A stretch of DNA of 49,599 nt, taken from assembly GCA_030407315.1 (NCBI GenBank), contig JALQPE010000257.1:1-49599 (forward strand), given 5' to 3'. Below the pieces are notes generated by a model. It was not told the origin of the DNA, searched no databases, and saw only the letters and a list, made by a program, of their open reading frames with translations. Origin of the DNA: Asparagopsis taxiformis (Eukaryota; Rhodophyta; Florideophyceae; Bonnemaisoniales; Bonnemaisoniaceae). Of this stretch, positions 39,792 through 49,599 are shown piece after piece (position 1 is the first letter of the stretch; the number at the start of each line of letters is the position of its first letter). Both the position numbers and the translations under genes were made by a program.

Positions 39792-42700
39792 AAACAAATT
39801 GGAAAGGATTTCTAAAACACGTCTCAGAACAAGCCGAGATCATCGATAGAGCACAGGATTGCGCAAGCCTGAGTAATAACTCTGGACATCCGAGCTCATC
39901 ACATAAACCTGACAAGAGTTCTAGCAGCTCAACCCGTTCTAATGGAAAGTCTACGAAAGACAAGGCTGCAAAATCAACCGAACGACTACCGCAGTGCATC
40001 AACCCTAGTTGTAATGCACGACACTACCTTCGCAACTGCACTAACACGCCTGAAGAGGACAAGGCGAGGTTAATGAGCGAATGGAGACAACGTTATAAGC
40101 AACAGTCAAGAGAACCCAGCAGAGGTATGACGAGACACATTGCACAACAACGAACTGACGACAGTTCGATGATTGACACTATATTTGCAGGTGTGGAAAC
40201 ACGACCGTCATGTGCCGATATAGGCAGCTGCATCAACCTAATGCCTCCAGACTTATTTTCTAAACTATCAGAAAAAGGAGCAACGATGCAGGTGGAGAGC
40301 TTCGATACGAATAGGAAGTTCGAGATGGCAGTCAGTGAGGACACCAACGGAAGAAAGGTTTTCATAGAATGCGACAAAAAGACAACCCTTGACATTCAAC
40401 TAAATGTCAGACATGCATCGTCATTAACGATACGTAATGTCACATGGTTTGTTGCTACTCGTCCCGCAAACGACCCTCTACTTTGCAGAGACCTTTTGAA
40501 AGCACTTGGATTAGATGCGAAAGCAGCCTTAGCTGCTGCCTGTGAAACATTCAATGGACAAGTTGACGCTGAGCAACTTCTCTCTGATCAGGATTACCCA
40601 GACGGAAGTATCGCACGACTATTGTCAGAGAATGGAGTATATCACAATGGTCACTACCCAGACGAGACCGATGACTGTGAATCAGTATACTTAGAGATTG
40701 GGATTGACAAGGATAATGACATACAGACAGCATTTGACAAAATGCTACATGACGCCAAGTCGAATGGAATGTCAACTGGCGGTGCAGAAACCCTTGAAAA
40801 AATCTTACACGAGTATCGTGACGTCTTCAGGATACGTCTTGGAAACGACCCACCGGCTAAAGTTGAGCCGATGAAAGTTGTGCTTAGACCACAAGCACAG
40901 GGCATAATAACCAAATCCAGGCGATATAGCCCGGAACAGCGAGATTATCTAACGCGTTTTTTAAAACGTGCTAAACATTATGGGTTCATCACGGAGAATA
41001 AGAATGCGACGTGGGCTGCAGCACCTTTACTAGTGCTCAAGCCCAAGTCCAAAAAATACCGTCTTACCTTCGATTACCGACCCGTTAATGCTGCTACAAA
41101 TTCTATAGGTTGGCCTATGCCACACCTAGAAAGCGAGTGTGTAGACTTCGCTGGAAGCACATGCTTTGCTTCCATCGATTTTTGCTCAGGTTACTGGCAA
41201 CTACCCCTACACAAAGACAGCCAAAGCGCTCTAAGCTTCATCACCCACGAAGGTGTTTGGCAACCGACACGCACACCCCAAGGAGCCAAGAACTCCGCGT
41301 GTAACTTTCAATCACGTGTGGAACCATGTTTTTTTGCCATTCGAAAACATGTCAAGGCATGGCAGGACGACTTCATCCTACATCATAAATATGAGAATGG
41401 GCTAATGGACACACTACGGTGCTTTCTGCAGATATGCAGAGACAGGAATCTAAAGATTTCCGCCACCAAATCAACACTATTCACATCATCAGTGAAATGG
41501 TGTGGTCGAATTATCGACAAAGATGGAGTTCAATTTGATCCAAGCAATTTATCTGGACTAATGAACATCACATCACCACAGACAGCAGGAGAACTATCTC
41601 AGTATATATACTGTCTACAATGGATGTCACAATCCATACCGGATTTCGCCAACCGCATAAGCTGCCTGCGTAACGTCCTGGAAGAAGCTTATACAAAATC
41701 GGGGAAACGCACCAAGAAATCCATCGCAAGCATACCATTATCCAGCCTGTCATGGGGCAGACAACATGACAAGTCATTTCTTGAACTACAAGACAGCCTC
41801 AGACAATCGGTTAAACTTGCTCATCCAGATGCTAAGATGCACAAATGCATCTATACTGACGCCTCTGATAATTACTGGGCAGCTGTGGTTACACAATGCC
41901 TTGCAGCGGAGTTAAACAAACCGCTAGAAGACCAACGGCACCAGCCACTTGCTTTCATAAGCTCATCCTTTAAGGACAGCGAGCTACATTGGTCAACATA
42001 TGAGAAGGAAGGATTTTCCATATATCAAGTATTCAAGCGCTTAGACTACCTCTTGCTTGGAAGCATACCTTCACATGTCTACACGGATCATCGAAATCTG
42101 TTGTTCGTGTATAACCCTATGAGCATCGAACCAGCCATGGGAAGACACATAGTGAATAAGGTACAGCGCTGGGCTTTATTTCTATCAAGATTTCACTACA
42201 CTATCGAGCATATAGCTGGTGATTCCAATGTCATGGCTGACGTAATGACGAGATGGTTTGTCGGGTATCGACGAAAGAAGTTCACTTCAAAGATAACTGC
42301 CGTCAGGAAGACACACAGCCATACAGAAGACATCGTGTCATCACCTTTATCAAGCTCATTTATCTGGCCTACTCCAGATACTATCCGAAAATCACAGCAA
42401 CAACACATTCAAGACAAACCGAATGGATGTGAACTGCATGATCAAGGATTGGTCATAACCAAGAAAAGGATTTGGATACCACAACAGGATGTGCAACTAC
42501 AAATGAAGTTGCTGGTAATATCACACTGTGGACAAAACGGTCACAGAGGTTCCACGGCCACCATTAATATCTTGTCCGAGAACTATTGGTGGAATACGAT
42601 GACGAACGACTGCAAAGTATTCGTACAAAATTGTATACATTGCATCATGTCCTACACAGGACAGCGCATCCCTCGCCCACTTGGAAGCAGCGAGATCGCC

Positions 42701-43861
42701 ACGCGACCCAATCAAATCCTACATTTCGATTATCTATATATGGGAAGAGGAAACACGAGAGACAGATATGTTCTCATACTACGTGACGGATTCTCATGTT
42801 ATACCTGGCTCTGCATTGCCAAAGCAGCAGATGCAGAAACAGTGGTAGAGTCCATTGCTAAATGGATTGAAATATTTTCAGCTATGGATGTTTGGATATC
42901 CGATCAAGGAAGTCACTTCAAGAACCAAGTCATGACACAACTGGCAAAAAGGCATTACATTAGGCATCACTTCACTGTGGCATACTCACCATGGAGCAAT
43001 GGGGCAGTCGAAAGATGTTGCCGGGAGGTACTAAGGGCAACGACAGCGTTAATGTCGGAGCTGCGACTAGCGCCTCAGGACTGGCCTGATGTTATATCAT
43101 TAATACAAAAGATCATTAATGAATCTCCTGTAGAGAGACTTGGAAAACGAAAAGATGGTATCTTTAGATCACCATTGGAAGTGATGACTGGAATCAAGCC
43201 AGCACGAACTAATCCGACATCCAGTATGAAGTGTGGAGATAACTCACTTTCACTATCCGAATGTCAGCGGATTGCAAATATAGACCGCTTACAGTTTGCC
43301 CTAGCAAACATGCACAAGAATGTATCGGAAAAGATCCGAGCAAACCGAGCGAGACAAATCAAAATACATAATGAAAGGACAAACATTATACACCCCTCAT
43401 TCAGCATTGGAGACTTTGTGCTTGTCAGAAAAGCGCATAACAAAGGACACAAACTTGCATTTAAATGGCAAGGACCAAAAAGGATAACTAAGGTTATCAA
43501 CAGTTTGGTATACGAGGTAACAAGTTTGACAAATGGTCAAACAGAAATTGTACATGCGACGCGCATTTGCATCTATAGATGTGACATGGATGGTATTGAA
43601 CCTTCTAAGGGCATACTTAATCACGCTGCGCACACTGAAGCTGAATACGAGGACATAAAATGTCTTAGACAGATCAAGAAGCATGGAGATACAATCAAGA
43701 TATTAGTCGAATGGGAAGGATTACCGGACACATGTGACTACACATGGGAACCTGTCGAAAATCTATTTGAAGACATACCTGAGATGCTCATGGAATATCT
43801 CCGCCATGAAAACAATAGCATCGCAAGGAGAGCCATAGCCTCCTTATCAAAGAGCAAATGA
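39788..43861 (+). CDS. Ty3 element 3 Gag C-terminus-Pol with chromodomain
   Basis: 1357 codons. Gag C-terminus with zinc knuckle CINPSCNARHYLRNC (70-84; C-x4-C-x3-H-x4-C); protease-like SCADIGSCINLM (Asp144, D-I-G); RT with YRLTFDYRPVNA, SIDFCSGYWQLPLH and AWQDDFILH (around 524); RNase H (CIYTDASDNYW, STYEKEGFSI, VYTDHRNLLF, NVMADVMTRW); integrase with HCGQNGH and CIHC finger, HFDYLYM (about 978), ISDQGSHFKN and WSNGAVERCC (Glu about 1074); C-terminal chromodomain with ILVEWEGLPDTCDYTWEPVE. All catalytic residues of RT, RNase H and integrase are visible. The upstream limit is not a natural protein start: the open frame extends a few codons upstream of this ATG and matches Gag. Confidence 0.93.
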   Translation: MKTNWKGFLKHVSEQAEIIDRAQDCASLSNNSGHPSSSHKPDKSSSSSTRSNGKSTKDKAAKSTERLPQCINPSCNARHYLRNCTNTPEEDKARLMSEWRQRYKQQSREPSRGMTRHIAQQRTDDSSMIDTIFAGVETRPSCADIGSCINLMPPDLFSKLSEKGATMQVESFDTNRKFEMAVSEDTNGRKVFIECDKKTTLDIQLNVRHASSLTIRNVTWFVATRPANDPLLCRDLLKALGLDAKAALAAACETFNGQVDAEQLLSDQDYPDGSIARLLSENGVYHNGHYPDETDDCESVYLEIGIDKDNDIQTAFDKMLHDAKSNGMSTGGAETLEKILHEYRDVFRIRLGNDPPAKVEPMKVVLRPQAQGIITKSRRYSPEQRDYLTRFLKRAKHYGFITENKNATWAAAPLLVLKPKSKKYRLTFDYRPVNAATNSIGWPMPHLESECVDFAGSTCFASIDFCSGYWQLPLHKDSQSALSFITHEGVWQPTRTPQGAKNSACNFQSRVEPCFFAIRKHVKAWQDDFILHHKYENGLMDTLRCFLQICRDRNLKISATKSTLFTSSVKWCGRIIDKDGVQFDPSNLSGLMNITSPQTAGELSQYIYCLQWMSQSIPDFANRISCLRNVLEEAYTKSGKRTKKSIASIPLSSLSWGRQHDKSFLELQDSLRQSVKLAHPDAKMHKCIYTDASDNYWAAVVTQCLAAELNKPLEDQRHQPLAFISSSFKDSELHWSTYEKEGFSIYQVFKRLDYLLLGSIPSHVYTDHRNLLFVYNPMSIEPAMGRHIVNKVQRWALFLSRFHYTIEHIAGDSNVMADVMTRWFVGYRRKKFTSKITAVRKTHSHTEDIVSSPLSSSFIWPTPDTIRKSQQQHIQDKPNGCELHDQGLVITKKRIWIPQQDVQLQMKLLVISHCGQNGHRGSTATINILSENYWWNTMTNDCKVFVQNCIHCIMSYTGQRIPRPLGSSEIATRPNQILHFDYLYMGRGNTRDRYVLILRDGFSCYTWLCIAKAADAETVVESIAKWIEIFSAMDVWISDQGSHFKNQVMTQLAKRHYIRHHFTVAYSPWSNGAVERCCREVLRATTALMSELRLAPQDWPDVISLIQKIINESPVERLGKRKDGIFRSPLEVMTGIKPARTNPTSSMKCGDNSLSLSECQRIANIDRLQFALANMHKNVSEKIRANRARQIKIHNERTNIIHPSFSIGDFVLVRKAHNKGHKLAFKWQGPKRITKVINSLVYEVTSLTNGQTEIVHATRICIYRCDMDGIEPSKGILNHAAHTEAEYEDIKCLRQIKKHGDTIKILVEWEGLPDTCDYTWEPVENLFEDIPEMLMEYLRHENNSIARRAIASLSKSK

Positions 43862-43903
43862 CTATGAAATGTTCTGCTTCCAAGGAAACAAAACATGGGG
43901 CAG

Positions 43904-44317
43904 TGTAGACATTTGCAGCTGAGACTACAAGCTGATGAAAATATCAGATGTGAAATTATTTCAACTTCAAGCTACTATGTAACGTACATATGCGTAGTAA
44001 CATTCACTAGCAGTGAATGAGTGGTTCACAACCATTTAGATGAATAACATAGAGTAGCATTTAAGATAGATCTCTCCTGAAGAATGAGGAAGAGAGGGAG
44101 CAGAAGAACAACATCGACTGATCATAATCATCGATACGCATCGATCTATCGAAGCGGGCGCGTGATAAGCGTCAACCCAAGAACAGTGGAACAGCCCATA
44201 GGCTTGTCTACAAAATAAACTCTGGTTCTAACCAGCGCGGATCCTAATCTGCATCGTGAAAACTCACACCAGTCTCCGGCTTTCATTTCCCGAGTCTTTT
44301 ACCAAAGTTCTGCTACA
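43904..44317 (+). repeat. 3' LTR of Ty3 element 3
   Basis: 414 bp, no difference seen from 38670-39083. Confidence 0.95.
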
Positions 44318-44797
44318 TTGGGTAGATTCCCAGATACCCCGACAACGGGGTATACTTTGTTGTTGTCGCACCGCTCGTTATGGGCATCTGCCGTTCCGCT
44401 CAGAGATGGCGGTCTCCCGGTCAGTCTTCTGCTACCATACCAGCGCGCTCAGTTCATCATACTCCATGGTGTCATAGCACAAGTGCTATCAAATGCTTAG
44501 TACGATACCGCGCGGAACAAGCATACGAGGCTCTCGTTTTTCTGGAACAAGCATGCATGCTTAATATCGTTAGATGGGAAAGGGCGATAAATTCGTACTA
44601 TAGTGGATCAAGTAGGCTCGGAGGATCCACTGCATCCTGAGAGAGGCAGTGTGTACGACTTGGTCGTAAGAGCTGGTCGGTGGGCGGTTGATATTTTCGA
44701 CTGGTCTTTTTTTCTCAAACGGATTACCGAACATGCAGCGTAGCACACGTGTATAATATATAATTTTGAATTTATTTCAAGAGCACTCGACTGTTCG
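44318..44797. other. Short spacer between two LTR elements
   Basis: Open frames of 60-86 codons at 44256-44640 share no motif. With the Ty3 element removed, the flanking frame at 38553-38669 would continue in phase into this stretch, which has a one-in-three chance of happening at random. Confidence 0.35.
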
Positions 44798-45183
44798 TGT
44801 CGGAATACTGCACTCAGTGCTACATCCAGTTTAGTGTAACGTCAGCGCCACTGTAATTCGCTTAGCCAGCCATCGGAGGACAGCCCCCGATGGAATGTCT
44901 CATCTGCTACTTAACGACTAGAATTGAAGCACCATCGAGGGGATAGAGGTAGAGAGGATAGAACGATTAAACGACTAGTCTGGACAGGCGTTCCGGGACT
45001 GGGTCGAGTGTTCTCCACGCCCTCGCGTTACCTCCCCCATTCAATTTCATCAAGTGGTGCCGCACTACGTTCTAACCAATCAAACGTACCCTTGGCTCGA
45101 ATCGGCCATTTTCTGATCCTCGTGGTGGTTTGGACCCGCCATTGAAATTAGCCACGTCGCTGGGAAACACAGAAGTTGCGAAA
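44798..45183 (+). repeat. 5' LTR of the copia element
   Basis: About 386 bp, paired with 49169-49553. The end is set where similarity to the 3' copy stops (TTGCGA). Confidence 0.85.
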
Positions 45184-45221
45184 ATCCGGATTCCTGCTAC
45201 TCTGTGTAGTGACTTTTAAAC

Positions 45222-46800
45222 ATGTCGAGCAACTCTACGTTGGAGGATCGCGAGGAAAAGTGGAAAAAAGCTTTTGGAGAAGTGCGAGCGAATCAACGAA
45301 CGTGAGAAAACCAACGTTTCGTTGAAGGAAGCAGCGCTGACTACTCTCAAGGACAATAAGCCTGGTTTAGAATCATCTCCTGATGAGATAGCGGAAGACA
45401 TCCGATCTCTTCTACCGAAATCACACGACGTGTTGACACTGGACTTTGTAAGGCTTCCTAGCTACCCCATTCTCATGCTTAAGTGCGTGTCCGCGTTCTA
45501 TGAATGCTTGCATATCCCGCAGAACATACTCAACCTTCTCGACGACGAGTCTAAGCAAGGTAAGGAGGCAATGGTCGATGCTTGGTTGACTTTTACGATA
45601 TGCTCCACGCTGGAGAAGGTGACTAAGGCACTAGATCTGTACCGGACAGTACAATACCACGCCGATGTGTCGTTGGAATCGTCTAGTAAAGGCAACGCAA
45701 GAACCGCCGCCGAGGCGTCTGGACATTCTGTACTATCTCCCCGAGGAGTTGACACGATGGTCCACCGAGTTTCGACGCCCGTTGCTCCGCAAGCGAGAGA
45801 CCCTCTGCGGAATCAGACCGTTAGGCAAATTCCGGGACCAAGCGGAACATCCAACTTCACCATTGAAGACAAAACTGCAAGGCATTTTCCTTCGAACAAC
45901 ACTCCGGACGGATACGTAAGCCATACAAAAACACCATCAGGTGATAATGGTAGAGGTGGTTCTGATTCACACAGGAAGGCATCCGCAGTATCAATCTATT
46001 TTCGAGTTAACACCTTCAAAGGTGAGAAGGAACAATCCATACACCGCACTGTACGCGATTACAATGTTTGCGCGATGCAGTTTGAACTCACAGCAAAGCA
46101 GAAGAGTGAATTCTTTGTCAACGTTTTTGCAGGCTCCGCCAGGGATTTTTTCTTCGATAACTGTCGCGATAACATGAGCTTTGAAGAACTAGCGCAAGTA
46201 ATGATTGCAGAATATGACAGCGACGCGCGCCAACTGGTCGTTCATTCCTAACTGGACAGGATGACAATACATAGAGTAATGGAAGATCAGGACATAACGG
46301 AGCTAGACCAAGGATTAACTACTGTCGTAGAAAAAATCATCACAATGACACCGCAGTTCCCACCGCATTTCTGCTCGGACGACAACAAAATCCGTTTTTT
46401 TACGAAGCGCCGTTCTCCAGCAAGAGTGGGCCCAACCGGCAATTAGCCAAATTATTACGGCAAAGTACACGTTCAACGGATTAGTTACCGCTCTGCGCGA
46501 ACAGCTCCAGTTATCGGAGGAAAGGAAGGAGCTCTCCAAGACATCTCGTACGCTATAACCAGCGATATGCGCGAAGCCCGAAGGCTGTTTTTCTCCGTAC
46601 CGGAAATTCCCGGCCTGATCGAAGAATCCCGTCTGCGAGTGGAAGAACCCTTTCGGTAAGGACGGAACACGTATGCGCTGTCGTCTGTGTAATTCCGAGA
46701 ACATTTCGCTAGCGGATGCACTGGTAGCGCTTTCAAAAGCAGTGTTCAAGAGAAGATGCGGAATGGCATTCCTGCAGTCCATATCCTACCTGATATAGTA
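45222..46800 (+). pseudogene. Copia Gag with CCHC knuckle, decayed
   Basis: The ATG at 45222 (MSSNSTLEDREEKWKK) shifts frame near 45265 into an open stretch to 46251 that contains the Gag core: CAMQFELTAKQKSEFFVNVF, GSARDFFFDNCRDNMSFEEL, MIAEYDSDARQLVVHS. After a stop at 46249 the same frame continues (MTIHRVMEDQDITELDQGL) with further stops, and near 46680-46720 a zinc knuckle CRLCNSE / HFASGC is split by a frameshift. The FVNxxxGxARxFFF and EYDSDARQL motifs recur in copia Gag proteins of several protists and fungi (memory, not searched). Confidence 0.75.
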
Positions 46801-47151
46801 ACTCAACTCGAGAGCGATTCAATGGATCCCGCACAACACCCCGAGGTGGAGGATACGGTAGGAGCTATGAACGAGCTTGACACGTTCAACGCGATGGTAA
46901 ATCGGTGATGAAAGCAACGTTGCCCGTGAAAACTATGACCTACTGGATGTAGCTGACAAAGCGGAAGCGACCCACCATATCGCAACATCGCTTGGGAATT
47001 CTGTACCCTCGGTTAACTGTTTCGAGCTGTGGGACTCCGCAGAAAGTGCGTTTTTTTTCAGTAGGGCGTCGGCTCCCCGCGTCTGTTCTCAGACGCCCCT
47101 ACAAGGTGGTGTAACCAAGACCGCACCACCATTCCAAGACGCCCGTGTACC

Positions 47152-47804
47152 GTGAGCGACAAAAGCCAGAAATTAACACAAGAATTTGTTTCGGTCAACA
47201 TCACATCGGCAGAATTATCGCTGAAGACAGGGAGAAGCCGCCGACCCGGGTTCTGTATCGACACAGGAGCACCAGTCTCGGTGATTGGTCTTCCAGAACT
47301 GAAACGTATTGCTAATACCGCTCGGAAGCGTATCAAGTTAAGACGCTCTATGAAGTGTTTTCGCTTTGCGATGCTACGTTCGAGTCTCTGGACAAGGTCT
47401 TCTTACCCCTTGCAACACCAAACGGCTGCCTGCCGATTCAAATACCTATGGATGTAGTTGCCGCTGACATACCAGCACTTCTAGGCCTGGATGTCATGGA
47501 CAGTCATTCGCTTTACATGCGTTCTGTGACGAACGACATCGTCAAGTGTACCGTAATACGCGATAATACACCTTCTGATGAGAAGAAGATTGTCGAGGAC
47601 TGGACCGTACCAATCGTCCGGTTTGGCGGTCATCTATACGCTGAGATGGCGATACCAATCCTTAAATTCTTCACGGTATCGCAGCTGAAGCGGATGCACA
47701 GGCAGTTCTGCCATCCATCAGCTGATAAGCTGTACCGCTTACTACGCAAGGCTCGCCCGGAAGACACATCGCCGAAGACGCTAAAGCAGCTACAAGAACT
47801 CTCC
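47152..47804 (+). pseudogene. Copia protease and GAG-pre-integrase fragment
   Basis: GFCIDTGAPVSVIGLPELKR near 47250 has the canonical Asp-Thr-Gly of a retroviral-type protease. One frameshift near 47345 leads into IPALLGLDVMDSHSLYM, the protease C-terminal hydrophobic-Gly segment, and then LKRMHRQFCHPSADKLYRLL near 47690, the histidine motif of the GAG-pre-integrase/zinc-binding domain. It ends abruptly at the foreign LTR at 47805. Confidence 0.8.
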
Positions 47805-48460
47805 TATAGTAGTAGAAAATCCGCAAAGCGGCAAAACCACCCTACAGGTGTCCCGAGCCTCGGTAGTGTGGTAGAGCAAGCGAATCTTGCGTCAACCGCC
47901 AATAGCGAGTATACCACGAAAGGTCTTCCGGTGATGCCGGGTGAAGGTTGGGGGTGCTCACGCACGGAGTGCGTATTGATGGAGCGAAAGACGTAACCCG
48001 TCGAGCTGTATAGCTAAAGCTAATTCGTCCTGGAAGGATGGAATAGAGCAATGCAAACACTGTTCAGTGGAGTCGTAAATTCCACGTGAGTTTACGTTAC
48101 CTCTAAGGTTAAGCACTCTGGCTAATCCAGAGGCATTTTATACTAAACTAAGTTACTGTAAACAGTTAGGGTAGGTAGACAGTTAGGAATAAATATCCTT
48201 ATGTGCACCAATCAGATCCCTGATTATGGCGACTGCGGGAGCCCGCGAGATCACCGACTGTTAGTGTTACAGTGTAAAGTTAGCTGAGTCAGCTTAGTTA
48301 AAATTTGCCCCTTGTGGGGTCTTTAGTTGTCCCAATGGGTCCCTCTCCCTCACTGGTCTGAGGTACAGCGAGGCTGTTTCCATTGGTTATTCCCGAACCG
48401 GGGTCGTCCAATAGGATGTCGACACAACCCCACCAGGGCAGACCACTCCGTGGTATGACA
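47805..48460 (-). repeat. LTR, copy 3 of the 0.68 kb family, nested in copia
   Basis: 656 bp, same orientation as copy 1 (5416-6097) but more diverged. Plus-strand start TATAGTAGTAGAAAATCCGC and end GTATGACA. No internal retroelement sequence and no obvious target duplication (CTCTCC on the left, GCTAGC on the right). It replaces, rather than just interrupts, roughly 1.5-2 kb of integrase/RT coding. Confidence 0.75.
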
Positions 48461-48897
48461 GCTAGCGGGAATGCTATACCTATCTACTTCAAGTCTTACA
48501 AGGCTCATCGAATCACCAGGTCGTGTTGGGTGCCGAGCTGATAGCTTTCAGTGACATGTACGATGCTGCGTATACGCTTGCTGCGGAGTTAAGGGACCTC
48601 CTTCCTACTTCAGTGGTTCCAGTCAACCTATTTACGGACTCGAAGTCGCTATTTGACATCATATGGAAGGGTTCGCACACGTCGGAGAAACGTCTCATGT
48701 TAGATATCGCTTGCGCACGCGAAGGTTTCGCTCGTGGGGATATATCCGACATCGGTTTCATTCGCACGGCGCATAAAATTGCGGATGGGTTGACCAAGTC
48801 GATGAAGCAGTCTGCTATTCAGACTGTGCTTCGCAGTGGACATCTCAATCTCCTCGCGGAGCAATGGATCATTCGTGGGGCGACCCAGCCAGACTAG
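48461..48897 (+). pseudogene. Copia RT/RNase H C-terminal fragment
   Basis: Starts just after the nested LTR with SGNAIPIYFKSYKAHRITR (one frameshift near 48520), then GAELIAFSDMYDAAYTLA, VNLFTDSKSLFDII (RNase H Asp), and IGFIRTAHKIADGLTKSMKQ, the usual C-terminal signature of copia RNase H. Stop at 48895-48897. Confidence 0.85.
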
Positions 48898-49168
48898 TTA
48901 CACACAAGTCGATGCAGTGGTTGTCGCAATCCATTCGCAACATAACGCAGTCGATGCGGAGATTAACGCATGACGGTGCGACGTATTAACGAAATCGATG
49001 GAAGGATAACGTAGGACTGTGGATGGTACTAGCTGAAACTCCTTTTTGTCTGGTATCACACGTGGATTTTGTGCATACGGCTGTGTTTGGGAGGAAGCAA
49101 ATCGCACGTTGTGCTTCAACGTTCTTAAACGTCTGTTGCGCAGATAAGAGCTTCGCGAAGAAGGGGAG
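48898..49168 (+). other. Copia 3' untranslated region
   Basis: Between the RNase H stop and the 3' LTR. No further coding. GAAGAAGGGGAG directly before the LTR is the likely polypurine tract. Confidence 0.6.
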
Positions 49169-49553
49169 TGTCGGAATACTGCACTCAGTGCTACATCCAG
49201 TTTAGAGTAACGTCAGCGCCACTGTAATTCGCTTAGCCAGCCATCGGAGGACAGCCCCCCGATGGCATGTCTCATCTGCTATTAACGACTAGAATTGAAG
49301 CACCATCGAGGGGATAGAGGTAGAGAGGATAGAACGATTAAACGACTAGTCTGGACAGGCGTTCCGGGACTGGGTCGAGTGTTCTCCAACGCCCTCGCGT
49401 TACCTCCCCCATTCAATTTCATCAAGTGGTGCCGCCTACGTTCTAACCAATCAAACGTACCCTTGCTCGATATCGGCCATTTTCTGATCCTCGTGGTGGT
49501 TTGGACCCGCCATTGAAATTAGCCTCGTCGCTGGGAAACACAGAGTTGCGACA
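49169..49553 (+). repeat. 3' LTR of the copia element
   Basis: About 385 bp, TGTCGGAATACTGC to GTTGCGACA. Differs from the 5' copy by scattered single-base indels, so the insertion is older than the two complete Ty3 elements. Confidence 0.85.
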
Positions 49554-49599
49554 GTTCAGCCCCGCCGATTCTTAATCCAAAGTTTGGAAGCTGAGGGCC

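Larger units (their letters stand above)
38670..44317 (+). mobile_element. Complete Ty3/gypsy element 3 with identical-looking LTRs
   Basis: 414 bp LTRs at 38670-39083 and 43904-44317 (TGTAGACATTT...TTCTGCTACA) show no difference by eye, so insertion was recent. TTGG flanks both ends (38666-38669, 44318-44321), a 4 bp duplication, or 5 bp ATTGG if the terminal A is shared. Internal coding is gag plus gag-pol in two overlapping frames. ATGGGGCAG precedes the 3' LTR as polypurine tract. Confidence 0.95.
44798..49553 (+). mobile_element. Decayed Ty1/copia element with nested LTR
   Basis: LTRs 44798-45183 and 49169-49553 (TGTCGGAATACTGC...GTTGCGA) differ by several substitutions and indels. Possible target duplication GTTCG/GTTCA (44793-44797, 49554-49558). 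Internal order: gag with stops, CCHC knuckle, DTG protease and GAG-pre-integrase, then a foreign 0.66 kb LTR where integrase and most of RT should be, then the RT/RNase H C-terminus. Non-functional. Confidence 0.85.

Noticed and set aside
38553..44600. Host gene interrupted by Ty3 element 3
   Set aside because: The flanking frames rejoin in phase if the element is removed, but neither side has a recognisable motif and phase agreement occurs by chance one time in three.
1..49599. tRNA, rRNA or CRISPR loci
   Set aside because: No cloverleaf-like T-arm/anticodon combination, rRNA core sequence or spaced short direct repeat was recognised by eye; a covariance-model scan would be needed to exclude a tRNA.

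Overview
This is a eukaryotic window that is mostly transposable elements and their debris, with a few host-type genes. Evidence for a eukaryote: GT-AG introns (67 and 85 bp) in two protease genes, LTR retrotransposons of both Ty3/gypsy (chromodomain) and Ty1/copia type, and a SET histone-methyltransferase domain. I cannot name the organism. Protist-type Ty3 elements, short introns and a DUF7869-like gene would suit an oomycete or other stramenopile, or a red alga; this is a low-confidence inference. I recognised no rRNA, tRNA or CRISPR.

Layout. 0.7-3.0 kb: frame-broken DUF7869-like gene. 4.8-6.1 kb: minus-strand LTR fragment with gag. 6.1-8.8 kb: decayed ParB/sulfiredoxin-like gene (minus), cut by that LTR element. 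9.1-13.8 kb: block bounded by inverted copies of a ~260 bp repeat, holding a decayed beta-class DNA methyltransferase (DPPY motif) followed directly by a SET domain. 14.0-16.6 kb: gag-only LTR element whose 3' LTR nearly matches the 5.4-6.1 kb LTR in opposite orientation. 16.6-17.4 kb: broken zinc-finger/transposase-like gene interrupted by that LTR. 18.0-19.1 kb: tandem array of 12-30 nt candidate microexons with canonical splice sites, preceded by a palindrome. 19.9-24.0 kb: decayed Ty3/gypsy element (minus). 25.1-26.5 and 34.6-36.1 kb: paralogous membrane-anchored chymotrypsin-fold proteases (minus); the second has lost its catalytic serine. Between them lie a complete, intact Ty3/gypsy element (26.8-32.5 kb) and an 829 bp long-TIR element. 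38.7-44.3 kb: a second complete Ty3/gypsy element with LTRs that look identical. 44.8-49.55 kb: decayed Ty1/copia element whose integrase/RT region is replaced by a third copy of the 0.68 kb LTR.

The most unusual content is the ParB-like / DPPY methyltransferase / SET cluster. A prokaryote-type pair (ParB fold plus beta-class DNA methyltransferase) sits beside or is fused to a eukaryotic chromatin-methylating domain and is bracketed by repeats. All of it is disabled by frameshifts here, so intact relatives elsewhere would be needed to establish function. The long open frames of the two young Ty3 elements argue that these breaks are real decay rather than sequencing error.
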